DNA of 64,000 nucleotides from Flavobacteriia bacterium (GTDB taxonomy: Bacteria > Bacteroidota > Bacteroidia > Flavobacteriales_D > Crocinitomicaceae): the NCBI GenBank assembly GCA_009924735.1, contig RFQZ01000009.1, positions 1 to 64,000 of the forward strand. The letters run 5' to 3'. A model generated the notes under the pieces. It saw only the letters and a list, made by a program, of their open reading frames with translations, was not told where the DNA came from and did not search any database. Below are positions 17,601 to 24,547 of the stretch, one piece after another (position 1 is the first letter of the stretch; every line of letters begins with the position of its first letter). The position numbers and the translations under genes are program-made.

Positions 17601-19616
17601 AATTTCTTAGATACCATATTAGTACATCCCCTTCCGATTGCAGGTTTTGCAACTACGGTGAATACAGGTTGTTCTCCTTTGTCTGTTGGGTTCTTGAATA
17701 CATCAGCGGGAAGTCCTACGAATTATATCTGGAATTTTGGGGATGGAAGTTTTAGTACGCAAAACAGTCCCACTCATGTTTTTGTATACGGTCCAAACGA
17801 TACCATTTTTAATGTGAGTTTGATAGCCATTAACGCTTGTGGTTCTGATACCGCTTATTATCCAATTCATGTTTTTCCGAATACAGTCACCTCTTTCTTT
17901 AATACAACCCCTACTTCTGGATGTGCACCATTGAATGTTCAGTTTACAAATTTCTCGGTAGGTGCAAACAACTACTATTGGAATTTTGGCGACGGACAAG
18001 TAACCAATGCAACAAGTCCATCACATTTATATACCTCCTCAGGTACGTTCATCGCCCAGTTGATTGTAGATAATGGATGTTCGTTTGATACCTCTCAAAT
18101 TACCATTACTGTTTTGGCTAAACCAATGGTTTCGTTTACCGTAGCAAACGACACTCTTTGTACAAGTCAAGTCTTTTCATTCACAAATACGTCTTCTCAA
18201 TTGTCAAATGTTGTATGGAATTTTGGGAATGGAGCAACCAGCAATGTTTACAGTCCTTCATACACGTATCAAAATGGAGGTAGTTATATTGTTTCCATGA
18301 TTGGAACCTCGGCATCGAATGGTTGTGTAGATACTGCTTACCAATTTATACAAGCCATCCCAAGTCCAAATGTTGTTTATGATACCAATGTCTACGAAGG
18401 TTGTGTGAGTTTCTCTGCTTCTTTCAATGAGACTTCAGGTACGGCAAGCAGTGCGGTTTGGGACTATGGTGATGGAAACATAGGCATCAGTCCAAGTTCT
18501 TCTCATTATTATACAACAGCTGGGACCTATTACCCACAAGTAGTGGCGCAAAATGCTTTTGGATGTACCGACACCGCTGATTTTACAGTCGTGGTTCATC
18601 CAAAACCTTTAAGTGATTTCGACATTCCAATTAAAACATCTTGTACCGTACCGTTTAATGTCATCACCACCAATAATTCACAAGGGGCATTGATTTACAA
18701 CTGGAATTTTGGAAATGGAACCACGTCTAATCAGTTTTCTCCTGTAGGCACATACTTGCAGTCTGGATCGTATCAAATTGTCTTAATGGTCTACAACCAA
18801 TTCGGGTGCGGGGATACTTCGGTGCAAGCAGTTATTGTTCATCCCATTCCAATTGCTGGATTTACGCCTGATACGACCATAGGGTGTGAGGACTTAACTG
18901 TTGGTTTTACGAATAATTCGGTCAATTCAAACACCTACCTTTGGAACTTTGGGGATGGTACGTCCATACAAGCTCCGAACCCTATTCATACATATATGGA
19001 TCCTGGTTTTTACACCGTTACCTTGATTGCAACCAATATTTTCGGATGTACGGACACCTTGATTGATCCAAACTTGATACAGGTCTTACAGCGTCCCCAA
19101 GCGGCCTTTACAGTTTCTCCATCGATACTATATACAGAAGATGCTTTCGTGAATTTAACCAACCTGGCTACAAATTACCAGACGGGAGAATATGACTTTG
19201 GAAATGGGATTGTTTACAATATTAATACTGAAATTTATAACTATGGAACTGCGGATTCTGGTGATTATGTGATTACGCAAGTAGTCTATAATCAGTTTGG
19301 TTGTTCAGATACTGCGTACGCATATATTCATATAAATCTTTCTCCCACATTGTATGTTCCCAATGCATTTACACCAGATTTAGATGGGGAAAATGATGGT
19401 TGGATTCCTGTTGCTACGGGTGTAGGTGAAATTGAAGTAAGTGTTTTCAACCGATGGGGAGAGGAAATTTTTAATACCAAAGACCTTTCTGTCAAATGGG
19501 ATGGGACGTACCAAGGAAAAGATTGTCCGGTAGGCGTGTATTCCTGGAAAATAATCGCAAGAGACATCAACGCAGAGTTGATTGTGAAATCAGGTCACAT
19601 TGTATTGTTGAGGTAA
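5616..19616 (+). CDS. Giant T9SS type-B secreted adhesin: signal peptide, N-terminal PKD-type region, 31 PKD-like modules, about 9 PKD domains, CHU_C gliding-motility C-terminal domain
   Basis: Signal peptide MRIKSLLFLVVLLTFGFAFSQ; repeats of xICSG...W...VTYxVTPxxNGCxGxP...ITVNPxP; PKD motifs YLWNFGDGTS...HTYMDPGFYTVTLIATN; C-terminus NAFTPDLDGENDGWIP...VFNRWGEEIFNT...WDGTYQGKDCPVGVYSWKI. ORF track opens at 5568, but ATG 5616 gives the signal peptide. Confidence 0.95.
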   Translation: MRIKSLLFLVVLLTFGFAFSQVVPAFNAVPAANGNNTIVVCQGQTVLYTNASTGTNNQTNYNWTFQGGNPNNSNQVGPHSVTYNNAGNYTTTLNLGNGNSTQVNVNVVANNFNPTLTIPNGGQFSTTTYNGITIFRKCGAGNNGNFTFTDPNLATYPAGTSFNYSWGDGTSGTGSPSSISHNYVGQGYYNLTYSVTFPSGCVFTVNYQVYVGSNPPAITLSGSGSSSCLPNPYSFTLGTPTTPPAGTVFQVIYNDGTPTTFINSLSPNPLTINHVFSQTSCGINSTIQSTTYTNSYAIQVVATNGCNPQGTFAAIGPISAGGSVNAGITTNPNTNVICVNSPITFQDASNHGTNVYGGSCDSLFGRYWTISPNAGFTTAGTLGSSNGFLPNTAAGYDWLSWTNGSQNLPVTWTVPGNYQVTLHLGNDCGLDSVVYNICVVAATVANFSLPVATACAPAQISPINSSSTPGCNLTNVFSWAVTSTNPQNCNFNGGASVTPANSALANPTFNFNGPGVYNIQLTLGLNNNVLGASCAQTTFSQQITIKGPPQFSINPVGPICAGGSISPTITLNNCYGLSLASYAWNFNPNNNIPAGSIPAPLTANTLNPGSITYPSSVGSPFPFQLTATNECGPTTVTQNITVQNPVVVTTGSYGPFCINSPVPLSGTVTGGVLNGNWTANVAGGSFSPVGGVANSGALVSTYTPPAGYSGNIVFTLTSNAPLAPCQVVTAQTTVTFNQVATVNAGAYPNGVCMNQPLTLNGTIGGAASSATWTTNSGGTFSNPNALNSTWTPPLGFTGTATLTLTTNDPAGPCNAAVATTNVTVKPLPVATSPVTVGPICSGANGVFALSSTLTPTNYNWAITSVPPGVVATASGTVNSNTNSGTLTTPITNNTNAPQTLTYVFTPVSNGCPGTPSSTQITIQPVATISALSNLTVCPGATLTPTSFVSNPNGATFTWTNNNANIGLALSGSGQITPWTAPVNNSLAIITGTVSVSPTFNACPGTNATFTVNISQTPSITNANLAQSICSGANTTAVTWTSALATTTYAWTGVASAGTVTGFTASGNGVLPSMAIVNSGNSPQTVTYTVTPTRNGCPGTPITYVITINPTPILTLSANQTVCGGSPTAVTGFSNSVAGGSFTFALQNPASVPVTITGNPVNGTGQIPASTINNAGVNPYTLNYLITPTAANCPGATGVFSITINPAPVTNFSIANQSICTGGNTASVNLSSATPGVSFSWSVQGAIPAGLQNFNPISGASTIPVYSNLINSTISPIVITIMAQATTTGPSQCLGSMMPYTITVNPTPTAVASFVSNDTICSNSQINIALTSNTPNTNFTWTAVNGNGITGGAASLNPGVSITQTLVNATVNFGTVTYTITPVVAGACPGIPIQVVAYVNPVSVVTGLNPLTFCPGSIAVVPPFTSSPLGASFSWTNSNAVIGLAVSGNGNIQNFTAGANNTNLAISGNVVVTPTFNGCPGTPSNFNITINPTPTVTNPVVTQTICSGAPTLGVVWQSGVAGTTYAWSVASNGNNVSGFLQNGSGNLPIQASIVNSGNSIQNVVYTVVPTANGCVGISSSYTIQVNPIPVLTLSTNQNICSGTATLATQFTNSVAGGGYAWSVTNGAQIPNTVTGFVNSGSNQIPVMTLNNVGTANQVIAYSVTPNANGCNGQPGSFQVTVFPSPTSAFSIAPQTICSQGNTQAVTITSTTANATFAWSAPNPLPNGLTNFNPTSGNTSTIPSFQNLTNATNLPISVVLTAIATTSGNANCPGPPANYTIIINPTVIAQSNFVSNDTICSGTQISIGLTSTTPNAQFTWTVNQGNGISGASPSAVSSATIQQTLTNNTGAIGQVTYLVTPQVGACLGTPIQVIAYVKPVATLSPLNNLAACPGAPLTPSVFTSIPAQSTYSWTNSNVQVGLLASGIGNIPTWNAPINNGVTTLTSVVNVTPSYQGCNGTPSSFTITVYPTPSITTLPLSQTVCEGQPTTPITFTSSLPGSSIAWAFGNAGPSLTTFNAGNGQNPLPSMTVSHSGNTAQNIIYLVQATSANNCVGVNVNYTIIVNPNPIVTSVQDQTLCSGQSTVLTSYQNSVQGGGFTWSLLNANIPNAVTGYVSPSGTGQIPAAQISNSGTQPYILNYLVTPNASGCNGIPDTFSITVMPAPTVVFAGGNTQTVCSGLMSNPVSMSSTTPNVIWSWNVTNVNGVVGANPISGNGATVPAFTLTQNTNTSQNVVITAQASTTNGGCQGTLATYTIVVNPIPVATLTLTPGNVVCSNGTVNLNLSSNVNGSTFSWTSNATAGITGNTNASGAVITNTLVNSTSNVGTVTYSITPTASNCPGLPISQVVSVNPVPIVTGLSNLAVCPGSSISPAAFQSVPAGSTFSWSNSNTNIGLVASGLSNITSWQAPVNNGNSSQVGTITVTPTFGNGCVGTPSSFTVTVYPTPQITTVPLSQTLCENVASQAVNFTSNIPNSTINWSFANAGAGLSGHPTGQGVNPLPTITFSNALSTTQTAQYTVTATSANQCVGTPATYTFTVNPIPVLTAPGVQTVCSGQPTTSVAFLADVIGSVYTWTAISPPAGLSGFTANGASNLGSMTISNATANPLQLVYSVTPSAAGCSGLSGNFTFTVNPSPTVLFSIGNQSLCSGSLTNPVNLTTSTNNATISWTVAVPGGILGLNTLSGNNSIPAYNLTNNTAGNLTATFTAIASTAGNTVCPGTPAIYTLTISPQNGISVVAVDSSLCSGSSVQIQISSNTAGLTYSTVATPSQGVTGASNVNGTQISQVLVNNTNSQGNVTYTVTASAPPGSTCPSQTVSLPITVEPVPTVQYSIANQSLCSGNTSQIVNLTTNVAGASIVWNANVPVGIIGMQASGSNSIPGIVLNNATNASGVITINALATVQGCPGVSNPYQITVFPNPTLTINPPNDTICSNTNIAASFSSNVANTNYAWTISSNPNITGASNGSGNTINQVLNNVSAQIQSITYNVNSTGPGPNGGCPGQVGALNVWVNPVASVTFSLLNQTLCSGSSSQAVSIISPTPNAQISWTASIPAGITGTVANGLNTIPAQNLVNNTNGPLTIVYTTNVSTPAGNCAGQISTYSITVNPIPVLSFSGNNQVLCSGNSTVAINLLSNLSAAAAAGVTYSWSSTQPNGMSGVSTSGLNAIPVQTLVNASSAPITISYIGSITYTNNAFACQGSNATYQVTVNPLPVVTATVASPTICSGDTAIVCFTSPVVGTNFVFTGIASNGITGVQNGNGNCLSQILVNALLTQGNATYSVVGTANGCTGTPVTATVLINPNPTVTAMNNAVVCPGQAIPNQTFASTPAGATFSWVNSNPSIGLNASGNGAIPGWVAPVNSTGGSFVGNISVNATLNGCVGSNVSFSVTVSPTPTLTVNPQSIVICSGSNAVINCNSNVSNATLNWVAAAVNTNGASNGNGNAVNGNFLISQALSTSINAVGNVTYTITPQANGCVGSPVQVPVTVNPVPVANINPLGQTICSGNPTLLIISGNIPGINYGWTISNNQNITGASAGSGDTIAQVLTSSSTGAQTLTYSVTPSLNGCNGNIVNAVVTVSPTPVLTPVVNGATICSGASTNIVLNSNVLNTTYAYTANSNNGIIGASSGTTTPIVQQLTNPNLSPGQVIYNIIPSANACNGAPVSVTITVNPVASVIPSQNTIVICSGQSANVQFLSNAPGATFNWSVSQNPQVSGQAAGSGNAISQVLTNNTFAVQNFNYLVVPVFGVCPGNQFTIPVTVNPLPQIVAGQLLNTCASTAPFNLTGYSPAGGTWSGTGITNGQLGTFSPQVSGIGQFQLTYSYTNPITGCINSGIRTVVVNALPVPLFTMDTLKCTNTTVSIVNNSTGASTYNWNFGNGATSTQVNPLYQYPQGGNYTVWLTATSAQGCVDSTSHAIQIITTPTPSYVPSVYSGCGPLSVNFNNTTTGSFINSYFWNFGFPANGPFSNAQNPGTIVFPAPWVQDTNYVISLSATNQCGTANFLDTILVHPLPIAGFATTVNTGCSPLSVGFLNTSAGSPTNYIWNFGDGSFSTQNSPTHVFVYGPNDTIFNVSLIAINACGSDTAYYPIHVFPNTVTSFFNTTPTSGCAPLNVQFTNFSVGANNYYWNFGDGQVTNATSPSHLYTSSGTFIAQLIVDNGCSFDTSQITITVLAKPMVSFTVANDTLCTSQVFSFTNTSSQLSNVVWNFGNGATSNVYSPSYTYQNGGSYIVSMIGTSASNGCVDTAYQFIQAIPSPNVVYDTNVYEGCVSFSASFNETSGTASSAVWDYGDGNIGISPSSSHYYTTAGTYYPQVVAQNAFGCTDTADFTVVVHPKPLSDFDIPIKTSCTVPFNVITTNNSQGALIYNWNFGNGTTSNQFSPVGTYLQSGSYQIVLMVYNQFGCGDTSVQAVIVHPIPIAGFTPDTTIGCEDLTVGFTNNSVNSNTYLWNFGDGTSIQAPNPIHTYMDPGFYTVTLIATNIFGCTDTLIDPNLIQVLQRPQAAFTVSPSILYTEDAFVNLTNLATNYQTGEYDFGNGIVYNINTEIYNYGTADSGDYVITQVVYNQFGCSDTAYAYIHINLSPTLYVPNAFTPDLDGENDGWIPVATGVGEIEVSVFNRWGEEIFNTKDLSVKWDGTYQGKDCPVGVYSWKIIARDINAELIVKSGHIVLLR
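8133..16930 (+). repeat. 31 tandem PKD-like modules (270-306 bp each), organised in part as a five-module higher-order repeat
   Basis: Module-leading Cys codons read at 8133, 8424, 8700, 8979, 9270, 9573, 9852, 10128, 10410, 10701, 11007, 11283, 11559, 11844, 12138, 12432, 12702, 12981, 13266, 13548, 13839, 14121, 14400, 14685, 14970, 15276, 15546, 15822, 16110, 16383, 16656. Confidence 0.9.
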
Positions 19617-19617
19617 T

Positions 19618-20862
19618 TTACTTTGTAAATTGATATGCATTTGCCAAAGTTAGTAGAAAACGAAAAGTTTCCATTCTTGCATTGTTGTCCTTCTTAAAGG
19701 TAATCTCTATCGCATTCTTTTTTGGTCCTTCTTGAAGTTTAACGTTTTCAATGGAATTCGAAAAATCAACCAATGCCCTGTATTCAGGAATTAACTCCAA
19801 AACTGAACCCCTCCAACCCAAGTTTCGTACCTCTGTGAGTACTTTTGGATTTCCGTTCAATGAAAAAGCAGCAATCGATTTCTTAAGTTTTGGGGCATGT
19901 TTTCCTATGTAAATTGAGGAATCGTTGATTTGTTTTACAAGGTATTTTGCACCGCCAATGTTCAATCGGTTTTGAGAAAACGTAATTTCTTCATCCGTGA
20001 GGTTATTTAACAACGATTCCAAATCTGTCACTTTGGTTTTTTTTGAAAAGTTCAGGACCAAGTCAAACTTAGCATCAAAAAAGCTTGGATTTTCGTCATC
20101 TTGAATGTAATCAGCTCCAAAGTAATTAAGGGAAAAACTGTTAATGTTTTCTGACAATTCCCGAAGGTTTTGATACTTTTTAGGAAGGATGCTGCCTTTG
20201 TTTACGGCACTCGAAATTTGAAAATAATTACCCTCCGTTGGCTTTTTTAAAAATAACGCAGTTTTATTTGCTACAAATTGTATCGTGATTTTTCGCTCAC
20301 TCAAGGCAAATTCATATATGTTTTCACTTTTTCCTTGATTCAGCAATGCGTATTCAATGGGTTCTGTAGAATAAGTCAAAGCAATTGTATTCCTCCGTTT
20401 AAAAAGGGTTTTAAGTTCAATGTTTGTTAATTGAGCTTCAGGACTGATGATTTCATAATAAAATCCTTTGAATGTAAATCCATTGAAATCTTTCGTATGA
20501 GAAGTTTCCTTTAATTTACCGCCAACCATCCAAACGAATTTTGAATGATGTTTGATTTTAAGCAAGGTGAAATTCTGTTTAAAATCTATTGGGATTTTAA
20601 TCGCATTTGTATCCTGAACAAAGTTCTGATAGTATTCTGAGACGATTTTTAAAATTTTCGGGTCTTTATTTCGAAAGCTGAAATCAAACAATACATTACC
20701 GAAAATCTTTTTGGGACTGACTTTTATGGCGCCAACCGTTTGTTTAGGCACGGGGATGCTTTCATTGCCATCATTCTTAACCAAACCTCCTATGGATGAG
20801 AATACAAACATCCAAATCGCAAAGATTACCAAGACTGAAATGAAACGTTGAATGCTCCTCAT
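19618..20862 (-). CDS. Hypothetical protein with N-terminal membrane anchor (414 aa)
   Basis: Intact ORF; N-terminus MRSIQRFISVLVIFAIWMFVFSSIGGL is a single hydrophobic segment. Confidence 0.7.
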   Translation of the reverse strand: MRSIQRFISVLVIFAIWMFVFSSIGGLVKNDGNESIPVPKQTVGAIKVSPKKIFGNVLFDFSFRNKDPKILKIVSEYYQNFVQDTNAIKIPIDFKQNFTLLKIKHHSKFVWMVGGKLKETSHTKDFNGFTFKGFYYEIISPEAQLTNIELKTLFKRRNTIALTYSTEPIEYALLNQGKSENIYEFALSERKITIQFVANKTALFLKKPTEGNYFQISSAVNKGSILPKKYQNLRELSENINSFSLNYFGADYIQDDENPSFFDAKFDLVLNFSKKTKVTDLESLLNNLTDEEITFSQNRLNIGGAKYLVKQINDSSIYIGKHAPKLKKSIAAFSLNGNPKVLTEVRNLGWRGSVLELIPEYRALVDFSNSIENVKLQEGPKKNAIEITFKKDNNARMETFRFLLTLANAYQFTK

Positions 20863-20904
20863 GGATGCAAATTTATGGAAATCAGTTTTGATTATCTTTG
20901 TTAG

Positions 20905-21447
20905 ATGAATAAATTAGTGCTTCTGCTGTTTCGCTTGTTTGGATGGGAAATCCGAAACTCAAAACCGTCAGGGGTTCGTAAGTGTGTTGTCGTGATGGCG
21001 CCTCATACTTCCAACTGGGACTTTGTCATTGGGAGATTGGCATTTTACCTAATGGGTGTGAAAGGGTCGTTTCTGATAAAAAAAGAATTGTTCTTTTTTC
21101 CGCTCAATATTATCTTGAAAGCACTGGGCGGAATCCCTGTGGATCGAAAAGTTAAAAACAACATGGTCAAACTTGCGTCCGATTTATTTGCCAAATCGGA
21201 AGAATTGTACCTGGTTTTTACACCTGAAGGAACGCGAAAATACAATCCTAATTGGAAAAAAGGATTTTATTACATTGCTCAACAAGCAAAAGTACCAATC
21301 GCATTGGCCTACATCGATTACCCGAATAAAGTAGGTGGTTTTCACGGTGTTTTCATCCCAACCGGTGACGTTAACAAGGACATCGATGAAATCAAGAAAA
21401 TACTTAAAGTTTTTAAAGGAAAAAAACCGGAAAATGGAATTATTTAA
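20905..21447 (+). CDS. Lysophospholipid (1-acyl-glycerol-3-phosphate) acyltransferase family protein
   Basis: APHTSNWDFVIG (variant HX4D), GGIPVDR and TPEGTR motifs. Confidence 0.85.
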   Translation: MNKLVLLLFRLFGWEIRNSKPSGVRKCVVVMAPHTSNWDFVIGRLAFYLMGVKGSFLIKKELFFFPLNIILKALGGIPVDRKVKNNMVKLASDLFAKSEELYLVFTPEGTRKYNPNWKKGFYYIAQQAKVPIALAYIDYPNKVGGFHGVFIPTGDVNKDIDEIKKILKVFKGKKPENGII

Positions 21448-21640
21448 GGTTACCCGTCTTGGGATTGTATCCGTAAGGGCAATGTTTACAGTTGTTTTTG
21501 CAGCAATACCCTCGTTTCTGGTGGTAATTTTCTGTGTAGACAATGAAACCCTCCTCGCTGATGTAATAATCATCAGACGCCAGTTTAGAACGTGAACCAA
21601 AATCTGAGAAATCCATGTCTGAATCTTCTGTTTTTTCCAT
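21440..21640 (-). CDS. Small Cys-rich DUF5522-like protein (66 aa)
   Basis: MEKTEDSDMDFSDFG...YYISEEGFIVYTENYHQKRGYCCKNNCKHCPYGYNPKTGNLK; compact Cys cluster. Confidence 0.75.
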   Translation of the reverse strand: MEKTEDSDMDFSDFGSRSKLASDDYYISEEGFIVYTENYHQKRGYCCKNNCKHCPYGYNPKTGNLK

Positions 21641-22502
21641 GATAAAGCGACGAGTTGATGTTTTCGAACTTCAACCTAACATACAGGGACATGAATTGTT
21701 CATACTTCGTGACGATTTGATTCATCCGATTGTTTCAGGAAATAAATGGAGGAAATTAAAACATGCTTTCGCGTATGTTGTAAATCACAAACTCGATGGG
21801 ATTTTGACTTATGGAGGCGCTTATTCCAACCATTTAGTCGCCACAGCGGAAGCATGTAGAATGTTTGGCGTGGAATGTATGTTGGTCGTTAGAGGGGAAG
21901 AGTTGGGTATTCATTCGAATGTTTACCTGCGGTTTTGCCATGACGCCGGAGCGACCTTGATTTTTGAAAACCGAACGGATTTTGGTTTGCACAAACACGA
22001 TCAAGGTGTTAGATCGATCAATGGCAAATCATATCTTGTATTACCCGAGGGAGGGGCTTCCAATTTTGGAATTATGGGCGCTATGGAAATGACAGATCCG
22101 CTTGAAAATTATGATGTAATTGCACTTGCGCAAGGGACAACCACGACAAGTTTAGGGGTTTTGTTTAACAGTCATATGGATGCGGAGGTATGGTGTTTTC
22201 CCGTTTTGAAAGGATTTGATTCATTGAAGGAAATGGAAAAACTTTCAATGAATTCTGGATACGGTGCACTCTGGGAAAAGAATAAACACAGAATAAGGGT
22301 GTTTTCGGATTATTCCTTCGACGGCTATGCTAAGAAAAACATGGAATTGGTTTCTTTCATAGATGAAATACATCGGAAATATAACTTGAAACTGGATGCC
22401 GTTTACACAGGAAAATCTTTCTATGGATTGCTAAAAGAATTGGCCTTGGTCGAGCGAAAAAAGACAATGTTTATACACACTGGAGGGGTTCTCCCATTGT
22501 GA
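21639..22502 (+). CDS. 1-aminocyclopropane-1-carboxylate deaminase / D-cysteine desulfhydrase family PLP enzyme
   Basis: LFILRDDLIHPIVSGNKWRKLKHAF...GGAYSNHLVATA...GILTYGGAYSNH. ORF track opens at 21615; ATG 21639 is an equally good start. Confidence 0.85.
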   Translation: MIKRRVDVFELQPNIQGHELFILRDDLIHPIVSGNKWRKLKHAFAYVVNHKLDGILTYGGAYSNHLVATAEACRMFGVECMLVVRGEELGIHSNVYLRFCHDAGATLIFENRTDFGLHKHDQGVRSINGKSYLVLPEGGASNFGIMGAMEMTDPLENYDVIALAQGTTTTSLGVLFNSHMDAEVWCFPVLKGFDSLKEMEKLSMNSGYGALWEKNKHRIRVFSDYSFDGYAKKNMELVSFIDEIHRKYNLKLDAVYTGKSFYGLLKELALVERKKTMFIHTGGVLPL

Positions 22503-22508
22503 AGGGTC

Positions 22509-23537
22509 TTATCCGATCTTATTTTTTTTCTTACCGTAAAGGTGCATGGATTTAAAGAAAAGCTCAACAGAACCAAATCCTTTGTTTGCACTGCTTAACC
22601 TAGATGCTGTAACATCCAATGCAACGCCAAATCTAAAATGTGACACCTTGTAATTTAGGTTTATGCTGATTGCGTCTTTCCAACGGTAATAAGCACCGTA
22701 GTTGATGGATTTTGATTTTAAAATGTTCGTAATGTCAGAACCATTGGAGAGGATGTTCTCAAACATAACCCCCATGATAACGTTGCTGTTAGGGCCATTT
22801 TTGAAGGCCATGAATTGAGGTTGTACCCGTAAATCTCTGCGGCTTGTACTTAAATCAGCTCCCAAATTAACAACCATTTGCATGAACATTTTATCACTCG
22901 ATTCAGAGAAATTCATTTTCGGCTTATTGATGTGGTTAATGGCCAATCCACCATAATATTTGGACTTATTTCGGTTGGTGTATTGGTAATGCATACCCGT
23001 GTTTACATTAAAAGAAGCATATGAACTTCGGCTCAAACTTGAATTGATAAAGGTTGGATCTCCATAGGTCCAGTTAAACGAACTCCCGTTCCAATCTGAT
23101 TCCCAAGTTGGAAGCGTAGGGTCATAACTTTGTAAAATTAAACCCGGAGCAGCGCCAATGGTCAATTTTGCAAATTGATTCATTTGAATAGAGTAGTTGA
23201 TGGGAATGGCAATGTCTGTGGACATTAACTTGCTTTCACCCGTTTGCTCGTTAACGAGGTTTAACCCAATTCCGAAATGGTTTTTGCTCATAGGTCCGTC
23301 GGAAATTTTAAATTCCGTAACCAAAGTATTTGAACGCAATGGAGTTCCTGTTAGGGTAAGGTGTTGCATTTTGAAACTTGTACAAAATGACATGTCTTCT
23401 GCGCCAGTAGCTGTCGTCGCAACATTAAACAAACTCGGTGTTTGATTGAAAACACTTGAGTTAAATGCGTATTGAGAAAAAGCAATATTTCCCAAAATGA
23501 CTGTAAATAGCGTGATTAGTGTATATTTTATTTTCAT
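22509..23537 (-). CDS. Type IX secretion system membrane protein, PorP/SprF family
   Basis: Signal peptide, then YAFNSSVFNQTPSLFNVATTATG...; beta-barrel-like, NHFGIGLNLVNEQTGESKLMSTDIAIPINYSI; operon with an upstream CHU_C protein. Confidence 0.85.
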   Translation of the reverse strand: MKIKYTLITLFTVILGNIAFSQYAFNSSVFNQTPSLFNVATTATGAEDMSFCTSFKMQHLTLTGTPLRSNTLVTEFKISDGPMSKNHFGIGLNLVNEQTGESKLMSTDIAIPINYSIQMNQFAKLTIGAAPGLILQSYDPTLPTWESDWNGSSFNWTYGDPTFINSSLSRSSYASFNVNTGMHYQYTNRNKSKYYGGLAINHINKPKMNFSESSDKMFMQMVVNLGADLSTSRRDLRVQPQFMAFKNGPNSNVIMGVMFENILSNGSDITNILKSKSINYGAYYRWKDAISINLNYKVSHFRFGVALDVTASRLSSANKGFGSVELFFKSMHLYGKKKNKIG

Positions 23538-23541
23538 TTTC

Positions 23542-24486
23542 TTATCTGTAGAGGGTTACATTTCCATTCATGGCATAGGATAAGCCATTGATCAGTCTAT
23601 ATTCTAACTTAAACAAAAAGGTTCCAGGATTTAAGGGTTTTCCTTTGAATGTACCATCCCATCCCTCTTGAGGATTTGTGGTTCTAAATACCAATTGCCC
23701 ATATCGGTTGAAAATCTCGAAATTCATATTGGCAATCGCTCCACCTTCACCGTTATACCCATTGGCATAATTTGCATCGATGTCTACATTGGTAATTACC
23801 CTTAGCACATCGTTTTCACCGTCATCATTTGGCGAAAAAGCATCTGGCACACGTACCTTTAGGGAATCCCTAAATTTCACATCTACGAATACCGTATCAG
23901 ACGCAAGACATCCTTCCGGAGAGTAGTTGTTTAGGATGTAATAGGTTGCGTAAAAAGGAGATGCAATTACAGTATCGCAAGCACCTGTTACGTCGGCTAT
24001 ACAAGAAACGGTGTTAGGTACCCAGACCAAAGAATCACCAGCTACAAAACCTGTTGCGGTAATAACGGCTCCGGTTGTAATGGATCCTGCAGGATTCATT
24101 CCGCCATACATTGGGATAATTGTGTCAGGAATCACAACGCCACCAACGGTGTCTAACAATGAAATGCTAATGGATGGAACCGCTCCAACCGTTAATACTT
24201 GACTGGATGAACTTGTCGCACCCGTACCATCTGTTACGGTTAAGGTTAAGGTATACGTTCCTGCGACGTTGAAGCAAATTGCCCCAGGATTCATCCCGCT
24301 GTAAAACGAGGGAGTTCCGCTTGGAAAAGACCAGCTGGAAGAAACGACATCATTAGAAGAGGTGTTTTCTATGTCGATGCATTCGCCTTCGCAAATCACA
24401 TTATCGGATACAGAAAAACTTGCAGTAGGCTGTGCGAAAGCGAATAAATTCAAGCAAAGCACAAGGACAAAAAAAGCGTATTTCAT
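23542..24486 (-). CDS. PKD domain protein with gliding-motility-associated C-terminal (CHU_C, T9SS type B) domain
   Basis: SFSVSDNVICEGECIDIENTSSNDVVSSSWSFPSG...; C-terminus VPDAFSPNDDGENDVLRVI...FNRYGQLVFRTTNPQEGWDGTFKGKPLNPGTF. Confidence 0.92.
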   Translation of the reverse strand: MKYAFFVLVLCLNLFAFAQPTASFSVSDNVICEGECIDIENTSSNDVVSSSWSFPSGTPSFYSGMNPGAICFNVAGTYTLTLTVTDGTGATSSSSQVLTVGAVPSISISLLDTVGGVVIPDTIIPMYGGMNPAGSITTGAVITATGFVAGDSLVWVPNTVSCIADVTGACDTVIASPFYATYYILNNYSPEGCLASDTVFVDVKFRDSLKVRVPDAFSPNDDGENDVLRVITNVDIDANYANGYNGEGGAIANMNFEIFNRYGQLVFRTTNPQEGWDGTFKGKPLNPGTFLFKLEYRLINGLSYAMNGNVTLYR

Positions 24487-24547
24487 AGGTTTAACGACAT
24501 TTGATTGGGTACGAAGTTAACAAAAACCTTTCAAAAATAATACTTTT

